Of a DNA stretch of 64,000 bases, positions 1 through 8,479 are shown piece after piece. Location: the NCBI RefSeq assembly GCF_001522585.2, contig NZ_CP013373.1:186001-250000 (forward strand). Direction: 5' to 3'. Origin of the DNA: Burkholderia sp. NRF60-BP8 (GTDB lineage: Bacteria; Pseudomonadota; Gammaproteobacteria; Burkholderiales; Burkholderiaceae). The position numbers and the translations under genes are program-made. Each line of letters starts with the position of its first letter. Positions within the stretch are counted from its first letter, which is position 1. Below the pieces are notes generated by a model, which saw only the letters and a list, made by a program, of their open reading frames with translations, searched no databases and was not told where the DNA came from.

Positions 1-1229
1 ACTACCGGTCGACGGTGCGGATCCTGACCGCCGCGAACAACGTGATCGCGAACAACCCGAAGCTGTTCGAGAAGAAGCTGTGGTCCGAGCACGGGATGGG
101 CGATTCGATCACCGTCACGGCATGCAACGACGAGGAACACGAGGCCGAATCGGTCGTGTTTCGGCTGTCCGCGCACAAGTTCGAGCGGCGTGCACAGTTC
201 CGCGACTACGCGATCCTGTACCGCGGCAACTTCCAGGCGCGGATTTTCGAGCAGGTGCTGCGGCGCGAGCGGATTCCGTACGTGCTGTCGGGCGGCCAGT
301 CGTTCTTCGACAAGGCCGAGATCAAGGACCTGTGCGCGTACCTGCGGCTGATCGCGAACGCCGATGACGATCCCGCGTTCATCCGCGCGGTCACGACGCC
401 GCGCCGCGGGATCGGCAACACGACGCTCGAGGCGCTCGGGTCGTTCGCGGGGCAGGCGAAGGTGTCGCTGTTCGAGGCCGTGTACATGGGCGGGATCGAG
501 GCGCGGCTGTCGGCGCGCCAGGTCGAGCCGCTGCGGATGTTCTGCGACTTCATCCAGCGCCTGACCGAGCGCGCGGACAAGGAGCCCGCGACCGTCGTGC
601 TCGACGACATGATGGAGGCGATCCACTACGAGGCGTACCTGTACGACGCGTTCGACGAGCGGCAGGCGCAGTCGAAGTGGCAGAACGTGCTCGAATTCCT
701 CGAATGGCTGAAGCGCAAGGGTACGAAGCCCGAGACGGACGCCGTCGACGGCGAGGCCGACGGTTTCCACAACGCGGACGGGCTCGCCGATACGGGCAAG
801 AACCTGCTCGGCCTGATTCAGACCGTCGCGCTGATGTCGATGCTCGAAGGCAAGGACGAGGATCCGGACGCCGTGCGGCTGTCGACCGTCCATGCGTCGA
901 AGGGGCTCGAATATCCGCACGTGTTCCTGGTCGGCGTCGAGGAAGGCATCATGCCGCACCGCGGCGGCAGCGAGGACGACGGCCCGATCGACAACGAACG
1001 GATCGAGGAGGAGCGCCGGCTGATGTACGTCGCGATCACCCGCGCGCAGCGCAGCCTGCACCTGAACTGGTGCAAGAAGCGCAAGCGGGCGCGCGAGACG
1101 GTCGTGTGCGAACCGTCGCGGTTCATTCCCGAGATGGGACTCGACGAAGCGCCGCCGCCGACGCCGGAAGAGGCGCCGATGTCGCCGAAGGACCGGCTCG
1201 CGAGCCTGAAGGCGTTGCTGCAGAAGTGA
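1..1229 (+). CDS. rep: ATP-dependent DNA helicase Rep/UvrD family, C-terminal part (5' end outside window)
   Basis: The reading frame is already open at the left edge (first full codon at base 3), so only about the last 409 residues are present. It is a superfamily 1A 3'-5' DNA helicase that unwinds duplex DNA with ATP and helps restart stalled forks. The first residues read YRST followed by RILTAANNVIANNP, as in Rep motif IV and the region after it. Motif V (TVHASKGLEYPHVFLVG, near 885-935) and motif VI (RRLMYVAITRAQ, near 1018-1053) are intact. The acidic stretch and short basic tail end at a TGA at 1227. Rep is preferred over UvrD because of the ANN(V/I)IANNP segment; the Walker A box lies outside the window and cannot be checked. 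Confidence 0.9.
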   Translation, partial: YRSTVRILTAANNVIANNPKLFEKKLWSEHGMGDSITVTACNDEEHEAESVVFRLSAHKFERRAQFRDYAILYRGNFQARIFEQVLRRERIPYVLSGGQSFFDKAEIKDLCAYLRLIANADDDPAFIRAVTTPRRGIGNTTLEALGSFAGQAKVSLFEAVYMGGIEARLSARQVEPLRMFCDFIQRLTERADKEPATVVLDDMMEAIHYEAYLYDAFDERQAQSKWQNVLEFLEWLKRKGTKPETDAVDGEADGFHNADGLADTGKNLLGLIQTVALMSMLEGKDEDPDAVRLSTVHASKGLEYPHVFLVGVEEGIMPHRGGSEDDGPIDNERIEEERRLMYVAITRAQRSLHLNWCKKRKRARETVVCEPSRFIPEMGLDEAPPPTPEEAPMSPKDRLASLKALLQK

Positions 1230-1276
1230 CGCGGCGCCGCGCGTACGATGGCGCGACGAACCGGCAACACAAAACG

Positions 1277-1313
1277 AAACCCCCGCGATGCGCGTGCGTC
1301 GCGGGGGTTTTTT
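1277..1313. terminator. Bidirectional rho-independent terminator between rep and the cytochrome gene
   Basis: A 12-bp perfect stem (1277-1288 with 1299-1310, core CCCCCGCGA) closes a 10-nt loop. It runs into six T on the plus strand. Read leftwards it is followed by TTTCGTTTT, so it can also stop the convergent cytochrome gene. Confidence 0.88.
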
Positions 1314-1334
1314 ACGGATGGCCGGGCGGGAGCG

Positions 1335-2222
1335 TTACTTCGCCGCGTTGACCATGTAATCGACGGCCGCCTTCACGTCGGCATCCGACGCGTTCGATCC
1401 GCCCTTCGGCGGCATCGCGCCCTTGCCGTGCAGCGCGTAGTTGTAGACCGTGTCCATCGAATCCTTCAGGCGCGGCGCCCAGTCTTCCTTGCTGCCGAAC
1501 TTCGGCGCGCCGAGCACGCCGGCCGCGTGGCAGGCCTGGCAGGTCGACGTGTACAGCGCCTTGCCGGCCGTTGCCGCATCGGCGGCGGCCGGGGCGGCCG
1601 CGGGTTTTTCGCCGGCCTTCGGGATCGCGGCGATCGCAGCCATGGCGGCGGCGGCTTGCGCGTTCGACGCGTCGGCGCCCGACGCGGGTGCGCCGCTGGC
1701 GGGCTGCGCCGCGTTGGCGGCCGGTGCGGCCGGCTCGGGGAAGTTCGCGCCGTCGTTGTTCGCCATGTAGACGATCGCGCGCGCAATCTCATAGTCGCTG
1801 ACGTCGTCGGGGCTCGTGCCGCCGCGCGCCGGCATCGCGCCCTTGCCCGCGAGGGCCGTCTTCAGCAGCGTGTCGAAGCCTTGCGAGATGCGCGGCGCCC
1901 AGTCGTCCTTGTTGCCGAACTTCGGCGCGCCGGCGGCGCCGGTGCCGTGGCAGGTCACGCAGACGGCCTTGTAGACTTCCTCGCCCGTCTTGTACGTACG
2001 GGGCGCGTTGGCGTCCTTCACGTCGACCTTCGCGATCGGGGCGATACGTGCGGCGACCTGCTCGTCGGACAGCGCGTCCGTGCCGGCGCCGGAACGGAAC
2101 GCATGGTTGGCGTAATTGGCGAACAGGACGATCAGGACGATCGGAATCGCGAACGACGCGATGATGACGGCAATCAGCTGCCCGGGGGTTTTGACGGGAG
2201 ATTCGTGGGGTGCTTCGCTCAT
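1335..2222 (-). CDS. Membrane-anchored di-haem cytochrome c5 family protein
   Basis: Electron-transfer protein of 295 residues, predicted to sit on the periplasmic face of the inner membrane. A single hydrophobic segment (about 17-36) would anchor it. Two cytochrome c domains follow, each with a haem-binding box (CVTCH at 88-92, CQACH at 228-232) and the same downstream pattern GAPKFG...DDW/EDWAPR...GKGAMP, whose methionine is the likely sixth haem ligand. An Ala/Pro-rich linker of about 60 residues separates the domains. The near-identical layout suggests an internal duplication. It is monocistronic and convergent with rep across a shared terminator. The electron partner cannot be told from the sequence; a role near a terminal oxidase is only a guess. 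Confidence 0.88.
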   Translation of the reverse strand: MSEAPHESPVKTPGQLIAVIIASFAIPIVLIVLFANYANHAFRSGAGTDALSDEQVAARIAPIAKVDVKDANAPRTYKTGEEVYKAVCVTCHGTGAAGAPKFGNKDDWAPRISQGFDTLLKTALAGKGAMPARGGTSPDDVSDYEIARAIVYMANNDGANFPEPAAPAANAAQPASGAPASGADASNAQAAAAMAAIAAIPKAGEKPAAAPAAADAATAGKALYTSTCQACHAAGVLGAPKFGSKEDWAPRLKDSMDTVYNYALHGKGAMPPKGGSNASDADVKAAVDYMVNAAK

Positions 2223-2473
2223 GCTTGCCTCGTCTCCGTGAATAGGAATTGTGAGCGCGGTGCAACGGCAAAATGGCAGTCCAATGAAGCACGGACGATT
2301 ATAGACGGAACGTTTACATCACGGCGAGCGGTGCGATGGCGCGTGTTTACCCGCACGCAGGCTCGCCCGACGGCGATTCGGCGGGCGAGGTGGACGCGTC
2401 ATGGGAAACCGGGTATCCTTGCCGTCTTGCCAATCGTGGGCGGCCTGTATATGGGGTCGCTTCACTGTCTCAC

Positions 2474-2549
2474 GCGCCCGTAGCTCAATGGATAGAGTAC
2501 TGCCCTCCGAAGGCAGGGGTTGCTGGTTCGATCCCAGCCGGGCGCGCCA
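2474..2549 (+). tRNA. tRNA-Arg (anticodon CCG)
   Basis: A 76-nt cloverleaf can be folded: acceptor GCGCCCG (2474-2480) pairs with CGGGCGC (2539-2545), discriminator G and encoded CCA at 2547-2549. The anticodon arm CTGCC-CTCCGAA-GGCAG gives anticodon CCG, which reads CGG arginine codons, frequent in this GC-rich DNA. The T loop TTCGATC is canonical. A possible promoter hexamer TATATG lies at 2448-2453 with TTGCCA 15 nt upstream of it; the short spacing makes this uncertain. Confidence 0.96.
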
Positions 2550-2748
2550 AATAGCCTGATTCCAGGCGTCGAACTTCCCGATCCGTTGTTTCGAAGTCGC
2601 TCGAGCGTAGCGTCACCGCACGGCCGTCTCGCCATCGCGTCGTCATTTCCCCCGCTATTGCGCCGCCTTTCCGTTGTGCGAGAATCGCCCACAACGACAA
2701 CTCCAAGCGTCGATCGCGGCGGCCGTCCGCGCATCGCGCCGACTCCCG

Positions 2749-4362
2749 ATGGCTGCCATCCCGTCTACCTCGACCGCAGTCGCCGCGTGCGCGCCGACCG
2801 AGGCACAGCAGGCGCTGCTTGCGCGTCTGCACGCGTATTCCCCCGATGATCCTCACGCGCCGCTGCCGTACAGCCGGCGCCTCGCCGAAGCCGAAGGCTG
2901 GTCGCACGACCACGCGCTGGCCGTGATCGACGAATACAAGCGCTTCGCGTTCCTCGCACAGGCGGCCGGGCATCCGGTCACGCCGTCGGTCGCGGTCGAT
3001 GCCGCGTGGCATTTCCATCTGCAATACACGCTCGAATACTGGGACGTGTTCTGCGCCGGCGTGTTGCGCGCGCCGCTGCACCACCTGCCCGGCACCGGCG
3101 CGCAGGACGAGGCCGCCGTGTACGCGCAGCGCTATCGCGACACGCTCGACAGCTATCGCCGGCTGTTCGGCTGCGAGCCGCCGGCATCGATCTGGCCGCG
3201 TCCCGTCGACCGGCCGGCCGATGCGAAGGCGGACGCGCAGCAGCCTGACGGCACGGCCTCCGCGCCGCCGCGCCGCACATGGCGCAACCGTCTGCCGAAA
3301 CTCGCGTGGTCGGCGGCGGCCGCGAGCGTCGCCGCTACCTGCGCATCGGCGCAGGACTTCAACGTGCTGAATTACACGGGGCCGCAGTTTCTCGCGTTCT
3401 ACGTGCCGGCCTGTGTCGTTGCGTTGCTGCTGATCGTCGCGCTCCAGGCTCTCGAATTTCGCGTCCGTCGCTGGGGGCGGCGTACGCGCAAGGCTTCGTC
3501 CGGGTTGAGCGCCGACGAAGTCGCCTATCTCACCGGCGGCGAAGCGCGGGTCGCGCAAGTCGTGACGATGTGGCTCGCGCATGCGGGCGCGGTCGTTCTG
3601 TGGACCCTTCCCCGGCACGGCGGTTACGTGAAGATCGCGGATCTCGAACGCGCGGGCCGGTACGACGATCACTGCGTGTGGCTCAAGGAGCAACCGTCCG
3701 GCACCGTGCGCTACGGCGTGTTTCGCGAGCGGCTTGCCGGGTATGCGCAGGAGGTGGTCGACGGGATGCGGGCGCAGGGCTGGTTCTGGGCGCCCGGCGA
3801 GTTGCGTGCGTCGCGCCTGGCCGCGCGCGCGATCGTGCTGCTCGTGCTCGGCACCGGCGCCGCGAAGCTCGCGGTCGGGTTGAGCCGCGGGCGGCCCGTG
3901 CTGCTGCTCGGCATCTGCATGGCGGTGTACGCGATCGCGTACCGGATCGTCGCGCGGCGACTGACCGGCTTCGGGCGGGGCGGCCCCACGGCGGCCGGGC
4001 GCGCCGCGTTGCTCGAGCGCCGGACTGCGCACGATCCGCGGGCCGCGCGTGAGGCGTCGCATGCGCGCAACGCGCAGGAAGCACGCGGGACACGCGACGC
4101 AGAACGCGACGATCCGGACCCGCTGTTGTGGACCGCCGCGCTGTTCGGCGCAGGCGCGCTGGCCGGTACCGCGTGGTCGGCGTATTCGGGCACGGTGCTG
4201 GCCGCCTCGCCGGTGCCGCCGGTTGCCGCGGCGAAAGCGGGCGGCGGCACGTCGTACGATTCGTCCGACAGCAGTTGCTCGTCGTCGAGCTGCAGTTCGT
4301 CGAGTTCGTGCAGTTCCAGTTCGTGCAGTTCGAGCAGTTGCGGCGGGTGTTCGTCGAGCTGA
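2749..4362 (+). CDS. TIGR04222-type membrane protein with Ser/Cys-rich tail
   Basis: Protein of 537 residues of unknown function. The N-terminal part (about 15-145) resembles the DUF1399/glycine-rich-domain family, including the pattern WHFH at 87-90. A hydrophobic segment lies at about 216-237, then a cytoplasmic-looking region, and two more hydrophobic stretches around residues 360-405 and 465-485. The last 33 residues consist almost only of serine and cysteine with a short GG, comparable to the Gly/Cys tails that end TIGR04222 proteins. The ATG at 2749 was chosen because the N-terminal domain begins there; an in-frame ATG lies at 2674. It stands alone after the tRNA. What the tail does, for example metal or disulfide chemistry, is not known. 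Confidence 0.75.
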   Translation: MAAIPSTSTAVAACAPTEAQQALLARLHAYSPDDPHAPLPYSRRLAEAEGWSHDHALAVIDEYKRFAFLAQAAGHPVTPSVAVDAAWHFHLQYTLEYWDVFCAGVLRAPLHHLPGTGAQDEAAVYAQRYRDTLDSYRRLFGCEPPASIWPRPVDRPADAKADAQQPDGTASAPPRRTWRNRLPKLAWSAAAASVAATCASAQDFNVLNYTGPQFLAFYVPACVVALLLIVALQALEFRVRRWGRRTRKASSGLSADEVAYLTGGEARVAQVVTMWLAHAGAVVLWTLPRHGGYVKIADLERAGRYDDHCVWLKEQPSGTVRYGVFRERLAGYAQEVVDGMRAQGWFWAPGELRASRLAARAIVLLVLGTGAAKLAVGLSRGRPVLLLGICMAVYAIAYRIVARRLTGFGRGGPTAAGRAALLERRTAHDPRAAREASHARNAQEARGTRDAERDDPDPLLWTAALFGAGALAGTAWSAYSGTVLAASPVPPVAAAKAGGGTSYDSSDSSCSSSSCSSSSSCSSSSCSSSSCGGCSSS

Positions 4363-4569
4363 ACGCGGACGGTGCCACGCACCGGAGGTCGGGCACGCGC
4401 CGGGCGGCAGGTCCATCGCCCGAACAGCCGCAAGGAATGGGCTCACATCACCGCATCGCCTGCATGCGCGCTTCGGTAACCTGTCGATCGACGCTTTCCG
4501 TGCCGAAACGGTTGTCCGGTCGCGACGCACGTCGCGCGCGCCGGGCCGCCGCGTCGACGGCCGGACGCG

Positions 4570-6513
4570 ATGAATGTCCGCCGCTTTGCCCAGCCTTTCA
4601 TGACGACGCTTGCTTCCGACGAATCCGCGTGCGTTCAACACGCCGCGACCTTGTGCCAGAACGGACGGTTTGCCGACGCGCTGTCGCGCGTCGCGCCGCT
4701 GCTCGATGCGCCCGCACCGGCCATTGCGGCGCTGCACGTCGCGGCCGTGTGCGCGCTTGGCCTGAACCGGATGGCCGACGCGGAAGCCTGGTGGCGACGC
4801 GCGATCGATGCCATGCCGGCGTTCGATCCGCCATACGAAGGACTTGGCGCGCTACTTGTGTCGCAGGGGCGGCTACCCGAGGCGGAGGTGATCGCCCGCC
4901 GGCAATTGGCGTCGGTCACGCCGTTGCGCGCGTCGCACCATCACCGGCTCGGCAAGGTGCTCGAAGCGCTCGGCCGGCTCGATGAGGCCGAACAGGCGTT
5001 CGGGCAGGCACTGTCGATCGAGCCGCGGTCGCCCGACGTGCTGACCGATCTCGGCAACCTGCTTCGCGTCCTCGCCCGGCCGGCGGAGGCGGAGCTCGCG
5101 TACCGGCTCGCGATCGCCGTTCGTGCCGATCACGTGCTCGCGCACGCGAATCTCGGCGCGATCCTCGTCGACATGCAGCGGCTGCCGGAAGCGGAGGCGG
5201 CCAGCCGGCAGACCATAGCGCTGTGTCCGGATCATCCGGAAGCGCATTACAACCTCGGTATCGCGCTGCAGAACCTCGATCGTTTGCCCGAAGCGGAAGC
5301 GGCCTATCGCGACGCCATCCGCTGCCGACCCGACCTGCCGCAGGCGCACAACAATCTCGGCTGCGTCCTGCGTGCGCAGGGCCGCCACGACGAAGCGGCC
5401 ATCGCGTTCGCCGACGCGCTGGCGCTTGCGCCGCAGATGGCCGAAGCGCACTACAACCTCGGCACGACGTTCGCGCATGCGGGCCGCCTCGACGAAGCCG
5501 AACGCGCATACCGCCGCGCGCTCGAGCTGCGCGCCGACTACGACGACGCGCGCTTCGGGCTGGCGACGCTGCTGCTCAGTCGCGGACGGTTCGAGGAAGG
5601 GTGGCGCCGCTACGAGTCCCGCTACGAGCAGTCGACGTTCGTGCATCGCCGGACCCGCGAGGTGCTGCGGTGCGTGCAATGGCAAGGCGAGCCGCTGGCC
5701 GGCAAGACGTTGCTGGTCTGGCAGGAGGACGGCCTCGGCGACATGCTGCAGTTCAGCCGCTATTTCGCGGAGTTTCGCGCGCGGCAGGCGGCGCGCGTGG
5801 TGTTCGCGTGCCAGCCGGCGCTGCATCGGCTGATGGAGACGGTCGACGGCGTCGACGCGGTGCTCGATCACGAGACGGCCACCGCGCAGGCCGCGCAATT
5901 CGATTACTGGACGAGCCTGTTGAGCGCGCCGATGCACGCCGGCACGACACTCGACACGATCCCGCCGCCGGTGCGGTTCGTTCCCGAGCCGGCGCGCGTC
6001 GCCCGCTGGGGGGCGCGCCTCGATGCGCTGCCGACCGGCCCGCGCGTGGGCCTCGTGTGGAAAGGCAATCCGAAGCATCACAACGACGCGCACCGCTCGC
6101 TGCCGTCGCTGGCGTTGCTGACGCCGCTGTGGAGCGTGCCGGGCGTGAATTTCGTGAGCCTGCAGAAGGGGCAGGGCGAGGACGAGGCGCGGCATCCGCC
6201 GGGCGGCTTGCCGTTGCTGCACCTGGGCTCGGAGATCGACGATTTCGCCGATACGGCCGCGATCGTCGCGCAACTCGATCTCGTGGTGTGCGTCGACACG
6301 TCGACCGTGCATCTGGCCGCATCGCTCGGCAAGCCTTGCTGGGTGCTGCTGCCGAATCAGGACGTGGATTGGCGGTGGATGCACGACCGTGAGGATTCGC
6401 CGTGGTATCCGGGCACGGTGCGGCTGTTCCGGCGCGGGCGCGAAGAAAGCTGGATTCGGCTGGCCGAGCGGTTGAGGGGGGCGTTTGCTGCGTATTTTGC
6501 ATCGCACGCGTGA
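4570..6513 (+). CDS. TPR protein with C-terminal glycosyltransferase-9-like domain
   Basis: Protein of 647 residues. Residues about 45-340 are a run of tetratricopeptide repeats, with the repeated pattern LGxxLxxxGRLxEAExAYRxAL. From about 370 a glycosyltransferase-B-like region follows: GKTLLVWQEDGLGDMLQFSRY, PRVGLVWKGNP, and near the end DLVVCVDTSTVHLAASLGKP, all typical of the heptosyltransferase/GT9-like domains fused to TPRs. It is probably cytoplasmic and soluble, as no signal peptide or membrane segment is seen. It reads towards the acyltransferase gene and lies at the outer end of the flagellin block, so protein or flagellin glycosylation is a plausible job but is inferred. The start is uncertain: ATG 4570 has only a weak ribosome site; ATG 4600 is an alternative. 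Confidence 0.82.
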   Translation: MNVRRFAQPFMTTLASDESACVQHAATLCQNGRFADALSRVAPLLDAPAPAIAALHVAAVCALGLNRMADAEAWWRRAIDAMPAFDPPYEGLGALLVSQGRLPEAEVIARRQLASVTPLRASHHHRLGKVLEALGRLDEAEQAFGQALSIEPRSPDVLTDLGNLLRVLARPAEAELAYRLAIAVRADHVLAHANLGAILVDMQRLPEAEAASRQTIALCPDHPEAHYNLGIALQNLDRLPEAEAAYRDAIRCRPDLPQAHNNLGCVLRAQGRHDEAAIAFADALALAPQMAEAHYNLGTTFAHAGRLDEAERAYRRALELRADYDDARFGLATLLLSRGRFEEGWRRYESRYEQSTFVHRRTREVLRCVQWQGEPLAGKTLLVWQEDGLGDMLQFSRYFAEFRARQAARVVFACQPALHRLMETVDGVDAVLDHETATAQAAQFDYWTSLLSAPMHAGTTLDTIPPPVRFVPEPARVARWGARLDALPTGPRVGLVWKGNPKHHNDAHRSLPSLALLTPLWSVPGVNFVSLQKGQGEDEARHPPGGLPLLHLGSEIDDFADTAAIVAQLDLVVCVDTSTVHLAASLGKPCWVLLPNQDVDWRWMHDREDSPWYPGTVRLFRRGREESWIRLAERLRGAFAAYFASHA

Positions 6514-6635
6514 CGGCGGACGAAACGGCGCGTAGCGTCTGACGTGACGGCGCGCGCGGCACGGGCGCGACGACACGGCATACTGCGCGAAACGCGACCG
6601 TGCTGCCGCTGCTTATCAGATCAATCGAGGCCCTC

Positions 6636-7298
6636 GTGGAAAACATCATCATCGTCGGCTCCTCCGGTCACGCCAAGGTCGTGATCGACATCGTCGAACA
6701 GGCCGGCCGGTACCGGATCGCCGGGCTGATCGATTCGTTCCGGACGCCCGGCGAGCAGACGCTCGGCTACGCGGTGCTGGGCGCCGAGCGCGATGTGCCG
6801 CAACTGGTCGACCGGCACGGGATCGTCGGGCTGCTGGTCGCCATTGGCGACAATCATGCACGCGAGGCCGTGACGGCCGGGCTCGCGGCGCTCGTGCCGG
6901 GCCTGCCGCGCGTGTCGGCGGTGCATCCGGCCGCGTGCGTCGGCAAGGCGTCGACGATTGGCGCGGGCACGGTCGTGATGGCCGGCGCGGTGATCAACCC
7001 GAGCTGTTCGATCGGCGAAGGCTGCATCGTCAACACGAACGCGTCGCTCGACCACGACGGCGTGATGGCGGATTTCTCGAGCCTCGCACCGGGCGTCGTC
7101 ACGGGCGGCAACTGCCGGATCGGCCGCGGCGCGGCGATCGGCCTCGGCGCGATGCTGCGGCACCGGATTGCGGTCGGCGAGCACAGCGTCGTCGGCGCGG
7201 GCGCGGTCGTCCTGCACGACGTCGAGCCGTACACGGTGGCGTACGGCAACCCGGCGCGCCGGATCCGCGCGCGCGCGGCCGACGAACGTTACTTGTAG
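6636..7298 (+). CDS. NeuD/PglD-type sugar O/N-acyltransferase
   Basis: Left-handed beta-helix acyltransferase of 220 residues. The N-terminal Rossmann-like part starts IIIVGSSGHAKVVIDI, the signature of the NeuD/PglD family that acylates UDP- or dTDP-4-amino sugars. Hexapeptide repeats follow (IGAGTVVMAGAVINPSCSIG and further coils), with the expected catalytic histidine in NASLDHDG. It ends YGNPARRIR, as in this family. The GTG at 6636 has GAGG at 6627-6630 at good distance. It converges on the aminotransferase gene with 10 bp between the stops. With that enzyme it could make and acylate a 4-amino-4,6-dideoxy sugar; the acyl group cannot be read from the sequence. Confidence 0.87.
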   Translation: MENIIIVGSSGHAKVVIDIVEQAGRYRIAGLIDSFRTPGEQTLGYAVLGAERDVPQLVDRHGIVGLLVAIGDNHAREAVTAGLAALVPGLPRVSAVHPAACVGKASTIGAGTVVMAGAVINPSCSIGEGCIVNTNASLDHDGVMADFSSLAPGVVTGGNCRIGRGAAIGLGAMLRHRIAVGEHSVVGAGAVVLHDVEPYTVAYGNPARRIRARAADERYL

Positions 7299-7308
7299 AT
7301 GCGGCGGG

Positions 7309-8451
7309 TCAGAAGGCGATCAGCTCGACGATGCGGCGGACCATGTCGTCAGTGAGCGCCGGGTAGATCGGCAGGCACAACACCTTGCGCGCGGCCTCCG
7401 TTGCGACCGGCAGGTTGTCGCGGCTGGCGGACGGCAGCCCGCGGTACATCGGAAATTCCGAAATCAGCGGATGGAAGTAGCGGCGCGCGTACACGTCGTA
7501 GTCGCGCAGCTTCTGGTACAGCGCATCGCGGTCGAGCGGATAGTCTTCGTCGACGAGGATCGCGAAATACGCGTGGTTCGCGACGGTCTGACCGCCGCGC
7601 GGCACGCAGTGGATGCCGGGCACGTCGGCCAGCAGCGTGCGGTACAACGCGTCGATCTCGCGGCGGCGTGCGAGTGCGCCGTCGATATGCTGCAACTGCA
7701 GCATCCCGAACGCGGCGTTGATTTCGCTCATCTTGCCGTTGATGCCAGGTGCGACGACGGTGACCTCGTCGACGAAGCCGAAGTTCTTCAGGTGGTCGAT
7801 CCGCTGCTTGGTCTTCGCGTCGGGGCAAATGATCGCGCCGCCCTCGAACGTGTTGAACACCTTCGTCGCGTGAAAGCTCAGCACCGACAGGTCGCCGTGC
7901 GCGAGCACGCTGCCGTCGGCGTTCTGCACGCCGAACGCGTGCGCCGCGTCGTAGATCACGCGCAGGTTGTAGTTGTCGGCGATCTTCTGGATCGCGTCGA
8001 CATCGCACGGGTTGCCGTAGCAATGCACGGGCATGATCGCGGTGGTGTGCGGCGTGATTGCCGCCTCGATGCGTGCGGGGTCGAGATTGAGCGTGCCGGG
8101 CGCGACGTCGACGAATACCGGTTTGATGCCGTTCCACAGCAGCGAATGGGCGGTCGCGACGAACGAGTACGGCGTCGTGATCACCTCGCCGGTAATGCGC
8201 AGTGCCTGCAGCGCGGTGACGAGCGCGAGGGTGCCGTTCGCGAACAGCGACAGGTACGGCACGCCGAGATAGTCGCACAGCGCGCGCTCGAACTGCTGGT
8301 GGAACGGGCCGCCATTCGTCAGCGTGCGGCTCTCCCAGATCTTCTCGAGATACGGCAGGAATTCCGCGAGCGGCGGCAGGTGCGGTTGCGTGACGTAGAT
8401 GCGTTCGTGCGGCAGTTGCGCGACGGACGATGCGGGCAGGTTGGCGGTCAT
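7309..8451 (-). CDS. DegT/DnrJ/EryC1/StrS family sugar aminotransferase
   Basis: PLP-dependent aminotransferase of 380 residues that would add an amino group to a nucleotide-linked keto sugar. The PLP lysine lies in LSFHATKVFNTFEGG, and other family signatures are seen: TLTNGGP near the N-terminus, LFANGTLAL, ITTPYSFVATAHS, MPVHCYGNPCDV, YDAAHAFG and the C-terminal LPIYPALTDD. The set fits enzymes that act at C4 of dTDP-4-keto-6-deoxyglucose (VioA/FdtB-like), but substrate choice cannot be decided here. It starts 28 bp after the glycosyltransferase gene on the same strand, so the two are probably one transcript. Confidence 0.88.
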   Translation of the reverse strand: MTANLPASSVAQLPHERIYVTQPHLPPLAEFLPYLEKIWESRTLTNGGPFHQQFERALCDYLGVPYLSLFANGTLALVTALQALRITGEVITTPYSFVATAHSLLWNGIKPVFVDVAPGTLNLDPARIEAAITPHTTAIMPVHCYGNPCDVDAIQKIADNYNLRVIYDAAHAFGVQNADGSVLAHGDLSVLSFHATKVFNTFEGGAIICPDAKTKQRIDHLKNFGFVDEVTVVAPGINGKMSEINAAFGMLQLQHIDGALARRREIDALYRTLLADVPGIHCVPRGGQTVANHAYFAILVDEDYPLDRDALYQKLRDYDVYARRYFHPLISEFPMYRGLPSASRDNLPVATEAARKVLCLPIYPALTDDMVRRIVELIAF

Positions 8452-8479
8452 GGTGGTCTCTCTCGATAACGCGCGGCGC

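Noticed and set aside
1248..2483. Plus-strand frame of about 410 codons opposite the cytochrome gene
   Set aside because: Crosses a strong terminator and the tRNA, and its product is Arg/Gly-rich without domains.
2485..4737. Long open frame on the minus strand opposite the TIGR04222 gene
   Set aside because: Arg/Ala/Pro-rich product with no domain; it mirrors the codon bias of the plus-strand gene, a common effect in GC-rich DNA.
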